Part shown: positions 25,624-34,291 of the stretch, piece after piece | Layout: every line of letters begins with the position of its first letter | How positions within the stretch are numbered: the stretch's first letter is position 1 | Source of the DNA: Methylobacter sp. | GTDB taxonomy: Bacteria > Pseudomonadota > Gammaproteobacteria > Methylococcales > Methylomonadaceae | Assembly (NCBI GenBank): GCA_030699385.1 | Contig: JAUYMY010000007.1 | Coordinates: 30,597-94,596 of the forward strand | Reading direction: 5' to 3' | Length of the DNA stretch: 64,000 nucleotides | Position numbers and translations under genes: made by a program | Notes under the pieces: generated by a model | The model's input: only the letters and a program-made list of their open reading frames with translations | Databases searched by the model: none | What the model was told of the DNA's origin: nothing

Positions 25624-25944
25624 TTAGCTGTTGTCCGTTAATTTAAGACCGACAATCCCGGCAACGACCAAGGTAATCGATAGTAAACGGCACCAATCCG
25701 CAGATTCTTTAAACAGAAAAATGCCTAATACTGCCACACCCACTGCACCCATTCCCGTCCAAACTGCGTAAGCGGTTCCCAAGGGTAGGGTCTTGATTGC
25801 CAAGACCAACAGATAAAAACTACAGCCGCCGGACACCATGGTTGCGATGCTGGGCCACAGTTTAGTAAATCCTTGATTATATTTAAGACTTAAAGCGAAT
25901 ACTATTTCTGCAATGCCCGCAGAAAATAACAAAAACCACGCCAC
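25624..25944 (-). CDS. Small multidrug resistance (SMR) family transporter
   Basis: 106 residues with four helices. AGIAEIVFALSLKYNQGF holds the essential Glu of TM1, AYAVWTGMGAVGVAVLGI matches TM3, and helix four ends GLKL. It is closer to SugE/Gdx-type (guanidinium) pumps in length and the AYAVWTG motif, but the assignment within SMR is uncertain. It ends 3 bp before tusB, forming an operon. No guanidine riboswitch was seen upstream. Confidence 0.88.
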   Translation of the reverse strand: MAWFLLFSAGIAEIVFALSLKYNQGFTKLWPSIATMVSGGCSFYLLVLAIKTLPLGTAYAVWTGMGAVGVAVLGIFLFKESADWCRLLSITLVVAGIVGLKLTDNS

Positions 25945-26138
25945 GAATACTCCTTTCCTTTGTGCTCGAATGCCAAATATTCTACAATAGACTAAAATTT
26001 AGCGTTATTAAAAATTTCATCTATGAAAGGGTACAGCGGTATTTTTAGCTTGCAATTTAGGCTATATAGCCGTTTTTTTATTAATGCTTACTCAATCGAT
26101 CATTATCGATAGCCGCCTTAAAGATATTTAAACCGACA

Positions 26139-26861
26139 ATGAGCGACAATTCTTCTTTTTTAATCCAAAATTCAAAGCAAATTACCAGTCATTTATCCTT
26201 GCTGGTTAAAAGCAAATGTCTGCTTAGTGCGCGTTTTGGTGCGGCTAATGAATCTTATATCACTACTTTGCTGGGTGTTGACGAAAAAAATAATACGCTA
26301 ATTTTAGATTACGCCAATAAAGAATATTTAAATCAGCACATAGTAAAAGCCGACAAAATCGCATTCGATACTGAATATGAGGGCATTAAAATTGCTTTTA
26401 GCGGATCTTCGATAAAAAAAATAAGCCACAAAGGCGAGCCAGCATTTATCATGCCGATACCTAAATCACTTTATTGGATGCAGCGTAGAGAGTATTACCG
26501 GGTAAAATCGCCGCTATCAAATCCCAGTTATTGCCAATTAATAATAGAGGGTAGGGAGCCTGTTAATCTTCAGTTATATGATATTAGCCTAACCGGCTTT
26601 GCCATGCTTAATCTGTCTAAAGAAATTTCTGATCTACTGATTCCAGGTAGGTTATTGTCAGACTGTAAACTTATACTTTCAGATAAAGAAGCGGGTCTCA
26701 TCTCCTTTGAGATCTGCGCCAAATACATTATTAATCCGGACAAATTACAAAAAATACAAAAGATAGGTTGTAAATTTGTCGATATATCGCGTCCAGTTGA
26801 AGAGGCTATTCAGCGCAATATGCAGCAGATTCAGCGTAACAGCTTGCAAAAGAAAGACTGA
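26139..26861 (+). CDS. YcgR-like PilZ domain c-di-GMP receptor, copy 1
   Basis: 240 residues. The N-terminal about 110 residues look like a YcgR-N beta domain. The PilZ domain starts with RREYYR (about 116-121, the RxxxR switch) and has DISLTG (148-153, DxSxxG), the two c-di-GMP-binding motifs. YcgR proteins act as flagellar brakes. No flagellar gene is nearby. Paralogous with the next gene. Confidence 0.85.
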   Translation: MSDNSSFLIQNSKQITSHLSLLVKSKCLLSARFGAANESYITTLLGVDEKNNTLILDYANKEYLNQHIVKADKIAFDTEYEGIKIAFSGSSIKKISHKGEPAFIMPIPKSLYWMQRREYYRVKSPLSNPSYCQLIIEGREPVNLQLYDISLTGFAMLNLSKEISDLLIPGRLLSDCKLILSDKEAGLISFEICAKYIINPDKLQKIQKIGCKFVDISRPVEEAIQRNMQQIQRNSLQKKD

Positions 26862-26923
26862 GTTTTGCCAAATTATGTAATGACAGTGTCTAATTTAAAT
26901 ATAACCCAATTGGCCCCCTATTA

Positions 26924-27640
26924 ATGAACGACATATCCTCTTATTCCGTTAAAAATTCAAAGCAAATTATCGGTTATTTGTCCTTATTAGTTAAAAGTAA
27001 ATGCCTACTCAGCGCTCGTTTCGGGGCAGATGAATCTTATATTACGACCTTGCTTTATGTTAATGAAAAAAATAACGTCGTTATCCTTGATTATGGCGCT
27101 AAGGAAGAATTGAACCAGCATATACTCAAGACAAATAAAGTAATGTTCGATGCCGAATATAAGGGTATCAAGGTTTCTTTTATTGGTAGCGGAATTACCA
27201 AGACAACCTATAAAGGCGAGTTTGCCTTTACTATACCTATCCCTAAAGTGCTTTATTGGATGGAGCGCAGAGAGTTTTACCGAGTAAAACCGCCTATCGC
27301 GGCCCCCGCTTATTGCCAGTTAATCATAGGTGATAATAAACCCGTTAACCTGAAGTTATACGATATTAGCCTTAGCGGTTTTGCTATGCTTAATTTGTCC
27401 AAGGACATTTCTGACCTGTTGACTCCCGGTACGATTGTCCCCGAAGGCAAGCTTAAGCTTTCAGAAACAGAAGAAAGCACGGTTGCCTTTGAGGTATGTA
27501 CTAAGTACGTCATTAACCTGGATAAGTCGAAAAAAATCCAAAAAATAGGTTGTAAGCTTATTAAGTTAACGCGGCCGGTTGAAAGAAATATTCAGGTTTA
27601 TATGCAGCGGGTTGAACGACGAATCTTGCAAAAAGAGTGA
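26924..27640 (+). CDS. YcgR-like PilZ domain c-di-GMP receptor, copy 2
   Basis: 238 residues, collinear with and clearly similar to the preceding gene from KNSKQI to the KKIQKIGCK segment. Binding motifs RREFYR and DISLSG are intact. A 62-bp gap separates the two. Differences are concentrated in the N-terminal domain and the last 40 residues. Tandem duplication is the simplest reading. Confidence 0.85.
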   Translation: MNDISSYSVKNSKQIIGYLSLLVKSKCLLSARFGADESYITTLLYVNEKNNVVILDYGAKEELNQHILKTNKVMFDAEYKGIKVSFIGSGITKTTYKGEFAFTIPIPKVLYWMERREFYRVKPPIAAPAYCQLIIGDNKPVNLKLYDISLSGFAMLNLSKDISDLLTPGTIVPEGKLKLSETEESTVAFEVCTKYVINLDKSKKIQKIGCKLIKLTRPVERNIQVYMQRVERRILQKE

Positions 27641-27725
27641 CTTGTTCGGCAGCTGGAAAGCTTCATGCAGATGAGGTTGATCTGGAACATTGTACTTAAG
27701 CATTGAACTTACCATCGAGGATTGT

Positions 27726-28664
27726 ATGAAAGCTGTAAGAATTCACAACTATGGCGACGCTAGCACGTTGAGCTATGAAGATGCGCCGATGCCAAGTATC
27801 TCATCGAATAATGATGTGTTAATTCGGGTTATCGCTGCCTCAGTTAACCCCGTTGATTGGAAAATCAGAGAAGGATTGTTGGCGCAAATGATTCCGTACT
27901 CGCTGCCTTTGACTTTAGGATGGGATGTTTCGGGTGTTATTGAGGCTGTTGGCTCAACGTTTAGCAAATTTAAAGTCGGTGATGCTGTCTATTCGCGTCC
28001 TGATATTAAACGCAACGGCACCTATGCCGAATATGTAGTTATCCATGAAGATGAGGTCGCGCATAAGCCAAAGACGATATCTCATATCGAGGCTGCTGCT
28101 TTGCCTTTAGCGGGCATTACGGCCTGGGAAGCGATGTTTACGACGGCTCAACTCAAAGCGGGTCAATCAGTGTTAATTCATGCGGGGTCTGGGGGTGTCG
28201 GTTGTCTTGCCGTTCAGCTGGCAAAATCACAAGGCGCTTATGTCATTGCAACCACTTCAGGGAAAAATAGGGCTTTCGTTGAATCATTAGGGGCTGATCA
28301 GGTCATTGATTATCGCAGCCAACGTTTTGAAGACGTTATTAGTGATGTGGATGTCGTGTTTGATACTATGGGTGGTGACGTGCAGGAGTCTTCTTGGTCA
28401 GTTTTAAAGCCCGGAGGCATTCTTGTTTCAATCATCAGTCCTCCTTCTACAGAAAAAGCAGCGGCACTTAGCGTGCGTAGTGCTTTTGTATTCATCGAAC
28501 CTAATGCGAAAATTCTTGAAGAACTTGCCGAACTGGTTGATGTTGGTAAGCTTCGCCCCATTATCGGTGCTGAATTCGCTCTTCAAGACATCGCCAAAGC
28601 ACATGCACTGAGCGAAACGGGACATACTGTTGGCAAAATAGTTTTGTACGTTGGCTTGCCTTAA
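27726..28664 (+). CDS. Zinc-free MDR family NADP-dependent oxidoreductase
   Basis: 312 residues from MKAVRIHNYGDAS, with GAGG five bases upstream; the track start at 27690 is less likely. GWDVSGVIEAVGSTFSKFKVGD and the cofactor site HAGSGGVGCLAVQLAKSQGAYVI identify a quinone oxidoreductase-like medium-chain reductase without the zinc ligands. The substrate is unknown (enones or quinones likely). Confidence 0.88.
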   Translation: MKAVRIHNYGDASTLSYEDAPMPSISSNNDVLIRVIAASVNPVDWKIREGLLAQMIPYSLPLTLGWDVSGVIEAVGSTFSKFKVGDAVYSRPDIKRNGTYAEYVVIHEDEVAHKPKTISHIEAAALPLAGITAWEAMFTTAQLKAGQSVLIHAGSGGVGCLAVQLAKSQGAYVIATTSGKNRAFVESLGADQVIDYRSQRFEDVISDVDVVFDTMGGDVQESSWSVLKPGGILVSIISPPSTEKAAALSVRSAFVFIEPNAKILEELAELVDVGKLRPIIGAEFALQDIAKAHALSETGHTVGKIVLYVGLP

Positions 28665-29253
28665 AGCGACTTTCTGAAAGAAATATATTCAAAATAATTG
28701 TTCAGGAGAGGCGCAGAAAACGCCAAGCGCCATCATTTTTACTGCTTTTTTTCGTGATTTTCGTCGGTTTTATTTATGGGTTCTTTCAGGTTTTGCGAAG
28801 CGATGGCTGCATGTTAGATGTTATTAGTAAAAATAACACAAAAATATTTTTCTTCTTAATATCAATATGTTAATAATATGTCATTATTTTAATGAAATGT
28901 AATTGATTGATTTTATTTAATTTTTAATTGGCTAGGGTTTATTATGGGCTAATGCTGATATTAATATGAATTTCAGCTGAATGTGCTATTATCCGATCAA
29001 GAATAAATTTATATCTAAAGATTTTCAAAAATTAAATTTTTAATGTTGTCGATCAAAAGGTATTTAAAATCAGTTCATATTGTATATATGGCATGAAATT
29101 TGTTTATTTTGAAAGTCTAATGATTATAGATGGTGTCGGTTTAGGTATTAAATTAATTTATTCTTTGTATCAACTTATTGGCATTCTTCGGTTATTATTT
29201 TTGACTGCTAGTAAAAAACTTCGTTTAACTTCTAAATTTTTAAGGAATTCTTC
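28665..29253. other. AT-rich intergenic region
   Basis: 589 bp with no ORF, RNA or clear repeat that I can support. Composition drops sharply to AT here and marks the upstream edge of the 29-42 kb block. It must contain the promoter for the NTF2-like gene; AAGGAATT lies before that ATG. Confidence 0.5.
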
Positions 29254-29823
29254 ATGGCTAAACAACGAGTAAGCTATTATAAAAATTTATCGGCAGACTA
29301 TTCTCGTCCTGATCTAGTTGCGCCCTCATTGCAGGCAGAACTTATTAGTTTGGCAGAGAAAATAGTCGCAATGAAAGAAGAGGTTTTACCTGCAATCGAT
29401 GCGACTTACACTCTCGAACAAATCGAAAAAGAAAATATCGAATGGTGGCCTACACATTGCGAAGCCTTAAGACAGGGACGAGGTGATATTTTAACGGGAG
29501 AATATCGAGATGATCTCGTTTATTTTTGCCAAGACGGGCCTTATAAGGGCGTGGAGCAACAAAAAGAACGTGAAAAACATTGGTGGGCCCTCATCGCGCA
29601 GCCCGGCGTTACGATGTGCTGGCCGATCGTCATGTTCTTCGGAGAGCATACCTACTTTGAGTGGAAATGCGTGGATGACGAAACCAATGAAACCCTCGCC
29701 AAAGGCAATGTCACCTGGGTTCGTCGCGGAAATCGTGGTGGCTGTTATCTAAAGACAGAGCAATTAACATTCTATCGTGATGTTTTTGCTGAACAAGGAT
29801 TGCTGGATTTAATTAAAACCTAA
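29254..29823 (+). CDS. NTF2/SnoaL-like protein of unknown function
   Basis: 189 residues. About 60 N-terminal helical residues precede a cone-fold pattern: EALRQGRGDILTGEYRDDLVYF, GPYKGVEQQKEREKHWW, then strands YFEWKCVDDETNETLAKGNVTW. This is NTF2/SnoaL-like. No secretion signal. The ligand is unknown. First gene of the AT-rich block. Confidence 0.65.
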   Translation: MAKQRVSYYKNLSADYSRPDLVAPSLQAELISLAEKIVAMKEEVLPAIDATYTLEQIEKENIEWWPTHCEALRQGRGDILTGEYRDDLVYFCQDGPYKGVEQQKEREKHWWALIAQPGVTMCWPIVMFFGEHTYFEWKCVDDETNETLAKGNVTWVRRGNRGGCYLKTEQLTFYRDVFAEQGLLDLIKT

Positions 29824-29953
29824 GATCAATCTTGCCATAAATTACGAAGCAAATTTAGTAGGTATCTTTTCCGCTTCGTAGTGAATGAAAGCCTTCCATT
29901 TTGGATGGTCTAGCTCATTGGATTTTTTATATAAAATTAAAGAGGAAATAAAA

Positions 29954-31132
29954 ATGCCCGTTATAAGTCTTAATATCATTGGTCAAAAAGATGGCTCAGT
30001 TTTTTATCCAACTCCAGAGCAAGTTAAAAACGTACAGAATACTATAATGAATAATGAGTTAGAAGTTCTCTCTTCTAATTTTCCAATTCAACTAGGCTTT
30101 GTTAATCATACTGATCCGAAAACAGGACTCAATCAATATGATATAGCAAAGCAGGCAGTACATGACTCCTTTCCTGGTTATATCGTAGTAGCCGCTAATC
30201 AACTCGCCTATCCAACCAGTGTTTATGATTTAACGCTAAATGATGGAATTTCAGTTTTAGCTGATATTCGCATTGTCGAGTTAGCTTTAGCCGAGCCCAT
30301 TCAAGATGCAATGACCACCGCATTAACGGCTGCGATTCAATCTTCATTAGGAGCGGATTACCCCGACCTTAACATTAATGTTGCCTCAACCTTGATTACC
30401 GGTAATGTGGATATTTCGCTGCCGGAATCAAAAAATGTCAATGATTTACCGATTGATGGCGTCATCAGCGCCATGGCACGCACTTCAGCAGATGGCACCG
30501 ACAATGTGAGTTTCCATGATTTTCTATGGAGCAAAATTTTAGCGGCTACCGATGCGCAAGGCTTAAATTTACATTTAATTAATCAATACGAAAATATTGA
30601 TGGACTCCGTGGCGGTGCTGGTAATGATGTTATAGAAGGGTCTAATGGCTATGATCCTTTATTATCAGGTGATGATGGTATTGATTTTATTATCGGCGGT
30701 GGTTACACCGATGTCGGAAATAATGTAATTTCGGGTGATAGTGGTAATGATTTATTAGTTGCTGGCGGCCACAAAACCAGCCAATTCAATCAGTTTCTTT
30801 CTACTTTCCCAAACGCTTTCAATGTTCAATCAGAAACACTAAATTCTATTATCAATAGTGTTACCGATAATGCACCCGGTAGATCCTATAACGTTTTTTC
30901 TTTCGATACTAATAGTGGCAATGATAAAGTTTATAACTTCCATGCCGCAACTGACCAAATCCGAATTTACTCCGGGCTAAATAATTCCAATATCACTAAC
31001 TTTGATAACCTTCTCGAACATATTAGTATTTCAGGAGATAATTTGACCATCGATTTTGGTGCTGATAATTCTGTGACTTTAGTAGGCGTTGACATTGCTA
31101 GCTTAGGTGCAAGCAACGTTGCCATTGTTTAG
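29954..31132 (+). CDS. RTX-type calcium-binding repeat protein
   Basis: 392 residues from MPVISLNIIGQKDGSVF, behind GAGGAAA (track start 29885 rejected). The first about 215 residues match no family I know. Glycine-aspartate repeats follow: LRGGAGNDVIEG, LLSGDDGIDFIIGGG and ISGDSGNDLLVAGG, the hemolysin-type calcium motif. There is no Sec signal, so type I secretion through an uncleaved C-terminal signal is likely. No ABC/MFP/TolC set is nearby. It may be a self-contained enzyme or surface protein. Confidence 0.75.
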   Translation: MPVISLNIIGQKDGSVFYPTPEQVKNVQNTIMNNELEVLSSNFPIQLGFVNHTDPKTGLNQYDIAKQAVHDSFPGYIVVAANQLAYPTSVYDLTLNDGISVLADIRIVELALAEPIQDAMTTALTAAIQSSLGADYPDLNINVASTLITGNVDISLPESKNVNDLPIDGVISAMARTSADGTDNVSFHDFLWSKILAATDAQGLNLHLINQYENIDGLRGGAGNDVIEGSNGYDPLLSGDDGIDFIIGGGYTDVGNNVISGDSGNDLLVAGGHKTSQFNQFLSTFPNAFNVQSETLNSIINSVTDNAPGRSYNVFSFDTNSGNDKVYNFHAATDQIRIYSGLNNSNITNFDNLLEHISISGDNLTIDFGADNSVTLVGVDIASLGASNVAIV

Positions 31133-31256
31133 TCGATATAAAGTATCTCTCTGGAAAATACTAAGTAGTAATTAAAAGTAATTTTCCTTTATAGAATGGC
31201 TCGATATTCAGTAAATCAAAAAATGTAACCGCTCAACCGTATGTTAAAAATGATTG

Positions 31257-31293
31257 AATAGAACTCGGTAATTGCCGAGTTCTATTCCTTTTT
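31257..31293 (+). terminator. Terminator after the RTX gene
   Basis: A 12-bp stem AATAGAACTCGG / CCGAGTTCTATT with a short loop (TAATTG), followed by CCTTTTTT. About 125 bp past the RTX stop. Confidence 0.85.
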
Positions 31294-31426
31294 TGCTGAG
31301 TGGTTACAAATTTTTCTGAATAATATGATATGTCGCTGTACTATATTTTATAGTTTTAGGGCAGTCTTGTTACCTGTTTAAGATATGCCACGCTTACCCA
31401 TAACCAATGATTGTTAAGGAAATTTT

Positions 31427-32032
31427 ATGCCTGCAAAAAAAATTGCCGTATTGATTGAAGAACACTTTGATGAAACTGAATATCATCGGTTCAACGAATT
31501 TTTTCCACAACAGGGTTACGAAGTCGAATATATCTCAAATCTTTGGAATCAGCCCAGTCTTACTTTTAACGGCAATGATCACACGACCGAAGTGAAAGTA
31601 ATTGTTGATTTCGGAAGTGTTAAACCCACCGACTATGCGGGTGTGATTCTGATTGGGGGTTATGCAATGGATAGGCTACGTTATCAGGAAACAGTTCAAC
31701 CAAAGCAAGCCAATCAAGCACCGGCGGTGATTTTTTTACGAGAAGCCGTTAAAGCTATGGATGAAGGTCTGCTTAATATCGGTACTATTTGCCATAGTTT
31801 GTGGTTGTTTTGCGCCGATACTTCATTACTCAAAGGTCGTAAAGTGACATGCGCACATAATATTATCTGCGATGTTGAAAATGCAGGTGGCATTGTAATC
31901 TATGAGGAAGGGCAAACCGTTGATAGTTATATTGATGGTAATCTGATTACGGGAAAACATCCTGGAGTCGTAGACAGCTTTATGCAAATTTTTCTGGACG
32001 AATTAAATAAGAAAGCAGCATTACAAAAGTAA
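31427..32032 (+). CDS. DJ-1/PfpI family protein
   Basis: 201 residues. KKIAVLIEEHFDETEYHRF supplies the conserved acidic residue; GTICHSLWLF is the nucleophile elbow with Cys; TCAHNIICDVENAGG follows. It is a class I glutamine amidotransferase-like fold. Family members act as glyoxalases or deglycases, proteases or chaperones; which applies is unknown. It sits just upstream of the AGE-family gene. TAAGGAAA precedes the ATG. Confidence 0.85.
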   Translation: MPAKKIAVLIEEHFDETEYHRFNEFFPQQGYEVEYISNLWNQPSLTFNGNDHTTEVKVIVDFGSVKPTDYAGVILIGGYAMDRLRYQETVQPKQANQAPAVIFLREAVKAMDEGLLNIGTICHSLWLFCADTSLLKGRKVTCAHNIICDVENAGGIVIYEEGQTVDSYIDGNLITGKHPGVVDSFMQIFLDELNKKAALQK

Positions 32033-32118
32033 GTTATTGTGATAACGTCGATGAACTGATTATTTAGTTTTTTAACCGATGATTGTTTTACAAAAAAAAT
32101 AAATATAAGGAAAGCAAG

Positions 32119-33939
32119 ATGAATAAAGTAGATTTTGAATTTTCTGATCTCATTTCGGGATATGTATCAAGTTTTGATAAGGCTAACAATAAATTTTCGA
32201 TGAAAACTGCCGATGAACGTGAGTATACCGTTAATCTTGGCGCTAATCTGTATGCTCGTTTAGAGAGAAACCTGGAAGAGCCTTGGCTTGATTGTACAGG
32301 GCAAGTATCGGAGCTCCTTAAAGAAGGGCAAATGATTATGGCTTATTGCATTTTTTATCCTCAAGGAGATGGCTTTATAATTGAAGCTAAAGTACTTGAC
32401 TTTCCCGGAAGAAAGCTTGGCAAATATCGTTTTGAAGAATCAGACTGGTGGATTAAACAAGCTAAATCAATTTCAGATTTCTTTATCAATGCTCAATTTG
32501 GCGGCCCGGAAAATATTGATTATAAAAACTATCGCACTGAACTCCAATTAACAGGAAAACATAAAGGCGACTATACCCAAGAAACCGATACCATTTCACG
32601 ATTAATCTATGGGTTTGCGTCTACCTATTTACTTACCGGAGAGGATGTTTATCTGGAAGCGGCCGAAAAAGGTACCGATTATCTTCGTGAGCACATGCGT
32701 TTTTACGATGTGGATGAAAATATCATCTATTGGTATCACGGGCTTAATGTGACCGATGGTAAAGAGCATAAAGTATTTACCTCAAGTTTCGGTGACGACT
32801 ATGACGCAATTCCTGCCTATGAACAAATTTATGCGTTAGCAGGTTCGACACAAACTTACCGCATTACGGGTGACCCACGTATCTATAAAGATATTCAAAT
32901 GACCGTGGATCTATTTCAGCGGTTTTTCCTGGATAAGGAAAACGAAGGCTACTTCTCGCATATTGACCCTATTACATTGAGTCCTCATTCCGAAGGTCTC
33001 GGAAAAAATAAGGCTAAGAAAAGTTGGAATTCTGTGGGCGACCATGTACCTGCTTATCTGATTAACTTGTGCCTCGCTACCGATAATCAAGAGTATAAAA
33101 ATATGCTCAAATATTGTTCGGATGTTATTACTGACAAATTCCAAGATTATAATAATAGTCCGTTCATTCAAGAACGTTTCTTTGAAGATTGGACTGCCGA
33201 TAAAGACTGGAGTTGGCAACAAGATCGTGGCCTTGCAGCACACAATTACAAAATCACCTGGAATCTCATGCGCGTTAACGGCATGTTCCCCGACCAAAAA
33301 TATGTGGATTTTTCTAAAAAAATTGCCGAGGAAATGTTCAAAATTGGTGTCGATAAACAGCGTTTTGGTATCTATGACGTGCAAGAACGCACTAAGTTTG
33401 ATGGCGAAGATTTTCACCGCTTTGCATGGCATGACCGTAAAGCGTGGTGGCAACAAGAGCAAGGGATTCTTGCTTACCAGATTCTTTATGGAGTTCTCGG
33501 TGATGAGAAGGATCTTAAAGCAGGTCGAGAAATGGCGGCATTCTACAATGCCTTCTTCCTTGACTATGAAGACGGCGGTATCTATTTCAATACATTGGCG
33601 AATGGTCTACCTTATTTATTAGGTACCGAGCGCCAAAAAGGCAGTCATTCCATGAGTGGTTATCACTCAATCGAATTGTGCTATCTGGCTCAGGTTTATA
33701 CAAACCTATTGCATACCAAACAACCACTTTCTCTATTCTTCAAACCCGTGGTCGGGGCATTTCCTGATAATAAACTTCGGGTAAGTCCTGATATCTTCGC
33801 GCCCGGAACTATTAAGATTGAGTCTGTGTTGGTTGATGGTAAGCCATGGAATAGTTTCGATGCCGATAATTTAATCGTTAATTTGCCGAATGTTGATTAC
33901 CGTCCAAAAATCGAAGTCAAAATTGTCCCCGTACAATAG
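32119..33939 (+). CDS. AGE-family (alpha/alpha)6-barrel enzyme with N-terminal beta domain
   Basis: 606 residues from MNKVDFEFSDLISGYV, with AGGAAAG upstream. Residues about 1-105 look like a small beta (OB-like) domain. From SDWWIKQAKSISDFF on, repeated helical hairpins (DTISRLIYGFASTYLLTGEDVYL, KAWWQQEQGILAYQILYG, GSHSMSGYHSIELCYL) fit N-acylglucosamine 2-epimerase/cellobiose epimerase-like or related glycosidase barrels. The exact reaction is unknown. The STAS gene starts 9 bp after its stop, and the GlgX-like enzyme follows, so both probably act on sugars under common control. Confidence 0.7.
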   Translation: MNKVDFEFSDLISGYVSSFDKANNKFSMKTADEREYTVNLGANLYARLERNLEEPWLDCTGQVSELLKEGQMIMAYCIFYPQGDGFIIEAKVLDFPGRKLGKYRFEESDWWIKQAKSISDFFINAQFGGPENIDYKNYRTELQLTGKHKGDYTQETDTISRLIYGFASTYLLTGEDVYLEAAEKGTDYLREHMRFYDVDENIIYWYHGLNVTDGKEHKVFTSSFGDDYDAIPAYEQIYALAGSTQTYRITGDPRIYKDIQMTVDLFQRFFLDKENEGYFSHIDPITLSPHSEGLGKNKAKKSWNSVGDHVPAYLINLCLATDNQEYKNMLKYCSDVITDKFQDYNNSPFIQERFFEDWTADKDWSWQQDRGLAAHNYKITWNLMRVNGMFPDQKYVDFSKKIAEEMFKIGVDKQRFGIYDVQERTKFDGEDFHRFAWHDRKAWWQQEQGILAYQILYGVLGDEKDLKAGREMAAFYNAFFLDYEDGGIYFNTLANGLPYLLGTERQKGSHSMSGYHSIELCYLAQVYTNLLHTKQPLSLFFKPVVGAFPDNKLRVSPDIFAPGTIKIESVLVDGKPWNSFDADNLIVNLPNVDYRPKIEVKIVPVQ

Positions 33940-33948
33940 GAGAGCCTC

Positions 33949-34281
33949 ATGGATGTTAAAATAAAACAACAAGGTGAAATTAGTATCATAGCGCTTATCG
34001 GCAAACTCGATAGCGCGAGTTCTAATGAAGTTCAAGATACTATCCTAGAGAAAGTTACGCCGGGCACAAAATTTGTTTTTGATATGCAAGCCTGTGACTT
34101 TATATCCAGCGCAGGACTTAGGGTTCTGCTTATTATTGCTAAACGAATCAAAATTAATAACGCTTCTGCTGCTATGGCGGGACTGTCAGATGAAATCATG
34201 GAGGTTATGAAAATGACCGGTTTCGATGAAATGTTTGATAGTTACCCCACGGTTGATGAAGCTATAAAATCTTTGGCGTAA
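33949..34281 (+). CDS. STAS domain anti-sigma factor antagonist, copy 1
   Basis: 110 residues, single STAS domain. The phosphorylatable serine lies in DFISSAGLRVLL (about 54-65), preceded by VFDMQACD. Such proteins bind an RsbW-type kinase when dephosphorylated. GGAGAG precedes the ATG. It lies between the AGE and GlgX-like genes, and a matching phosphatase and kinase are encoded at 38.6-41.1 kb. Confidence 0.88.
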   Translation: MDVKIKQQGEISIIALIGKLDSASSNEVQDTILEKVTPGTKFVFDMQACDFISSAGLRVLLIIAKRIKINNASAAMAGLSDEIMEVMKMTGFDEMFDSYPTVDEAIKSLA

Positions 34282-34291
34282 GGATATTATT

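Noticed and set aside
25945-26138. Guanidine riboswitch upstream of the SMR gene
   Set aside because: No ACGR-loop hairpin pair or ykkC-like structure could be seen.
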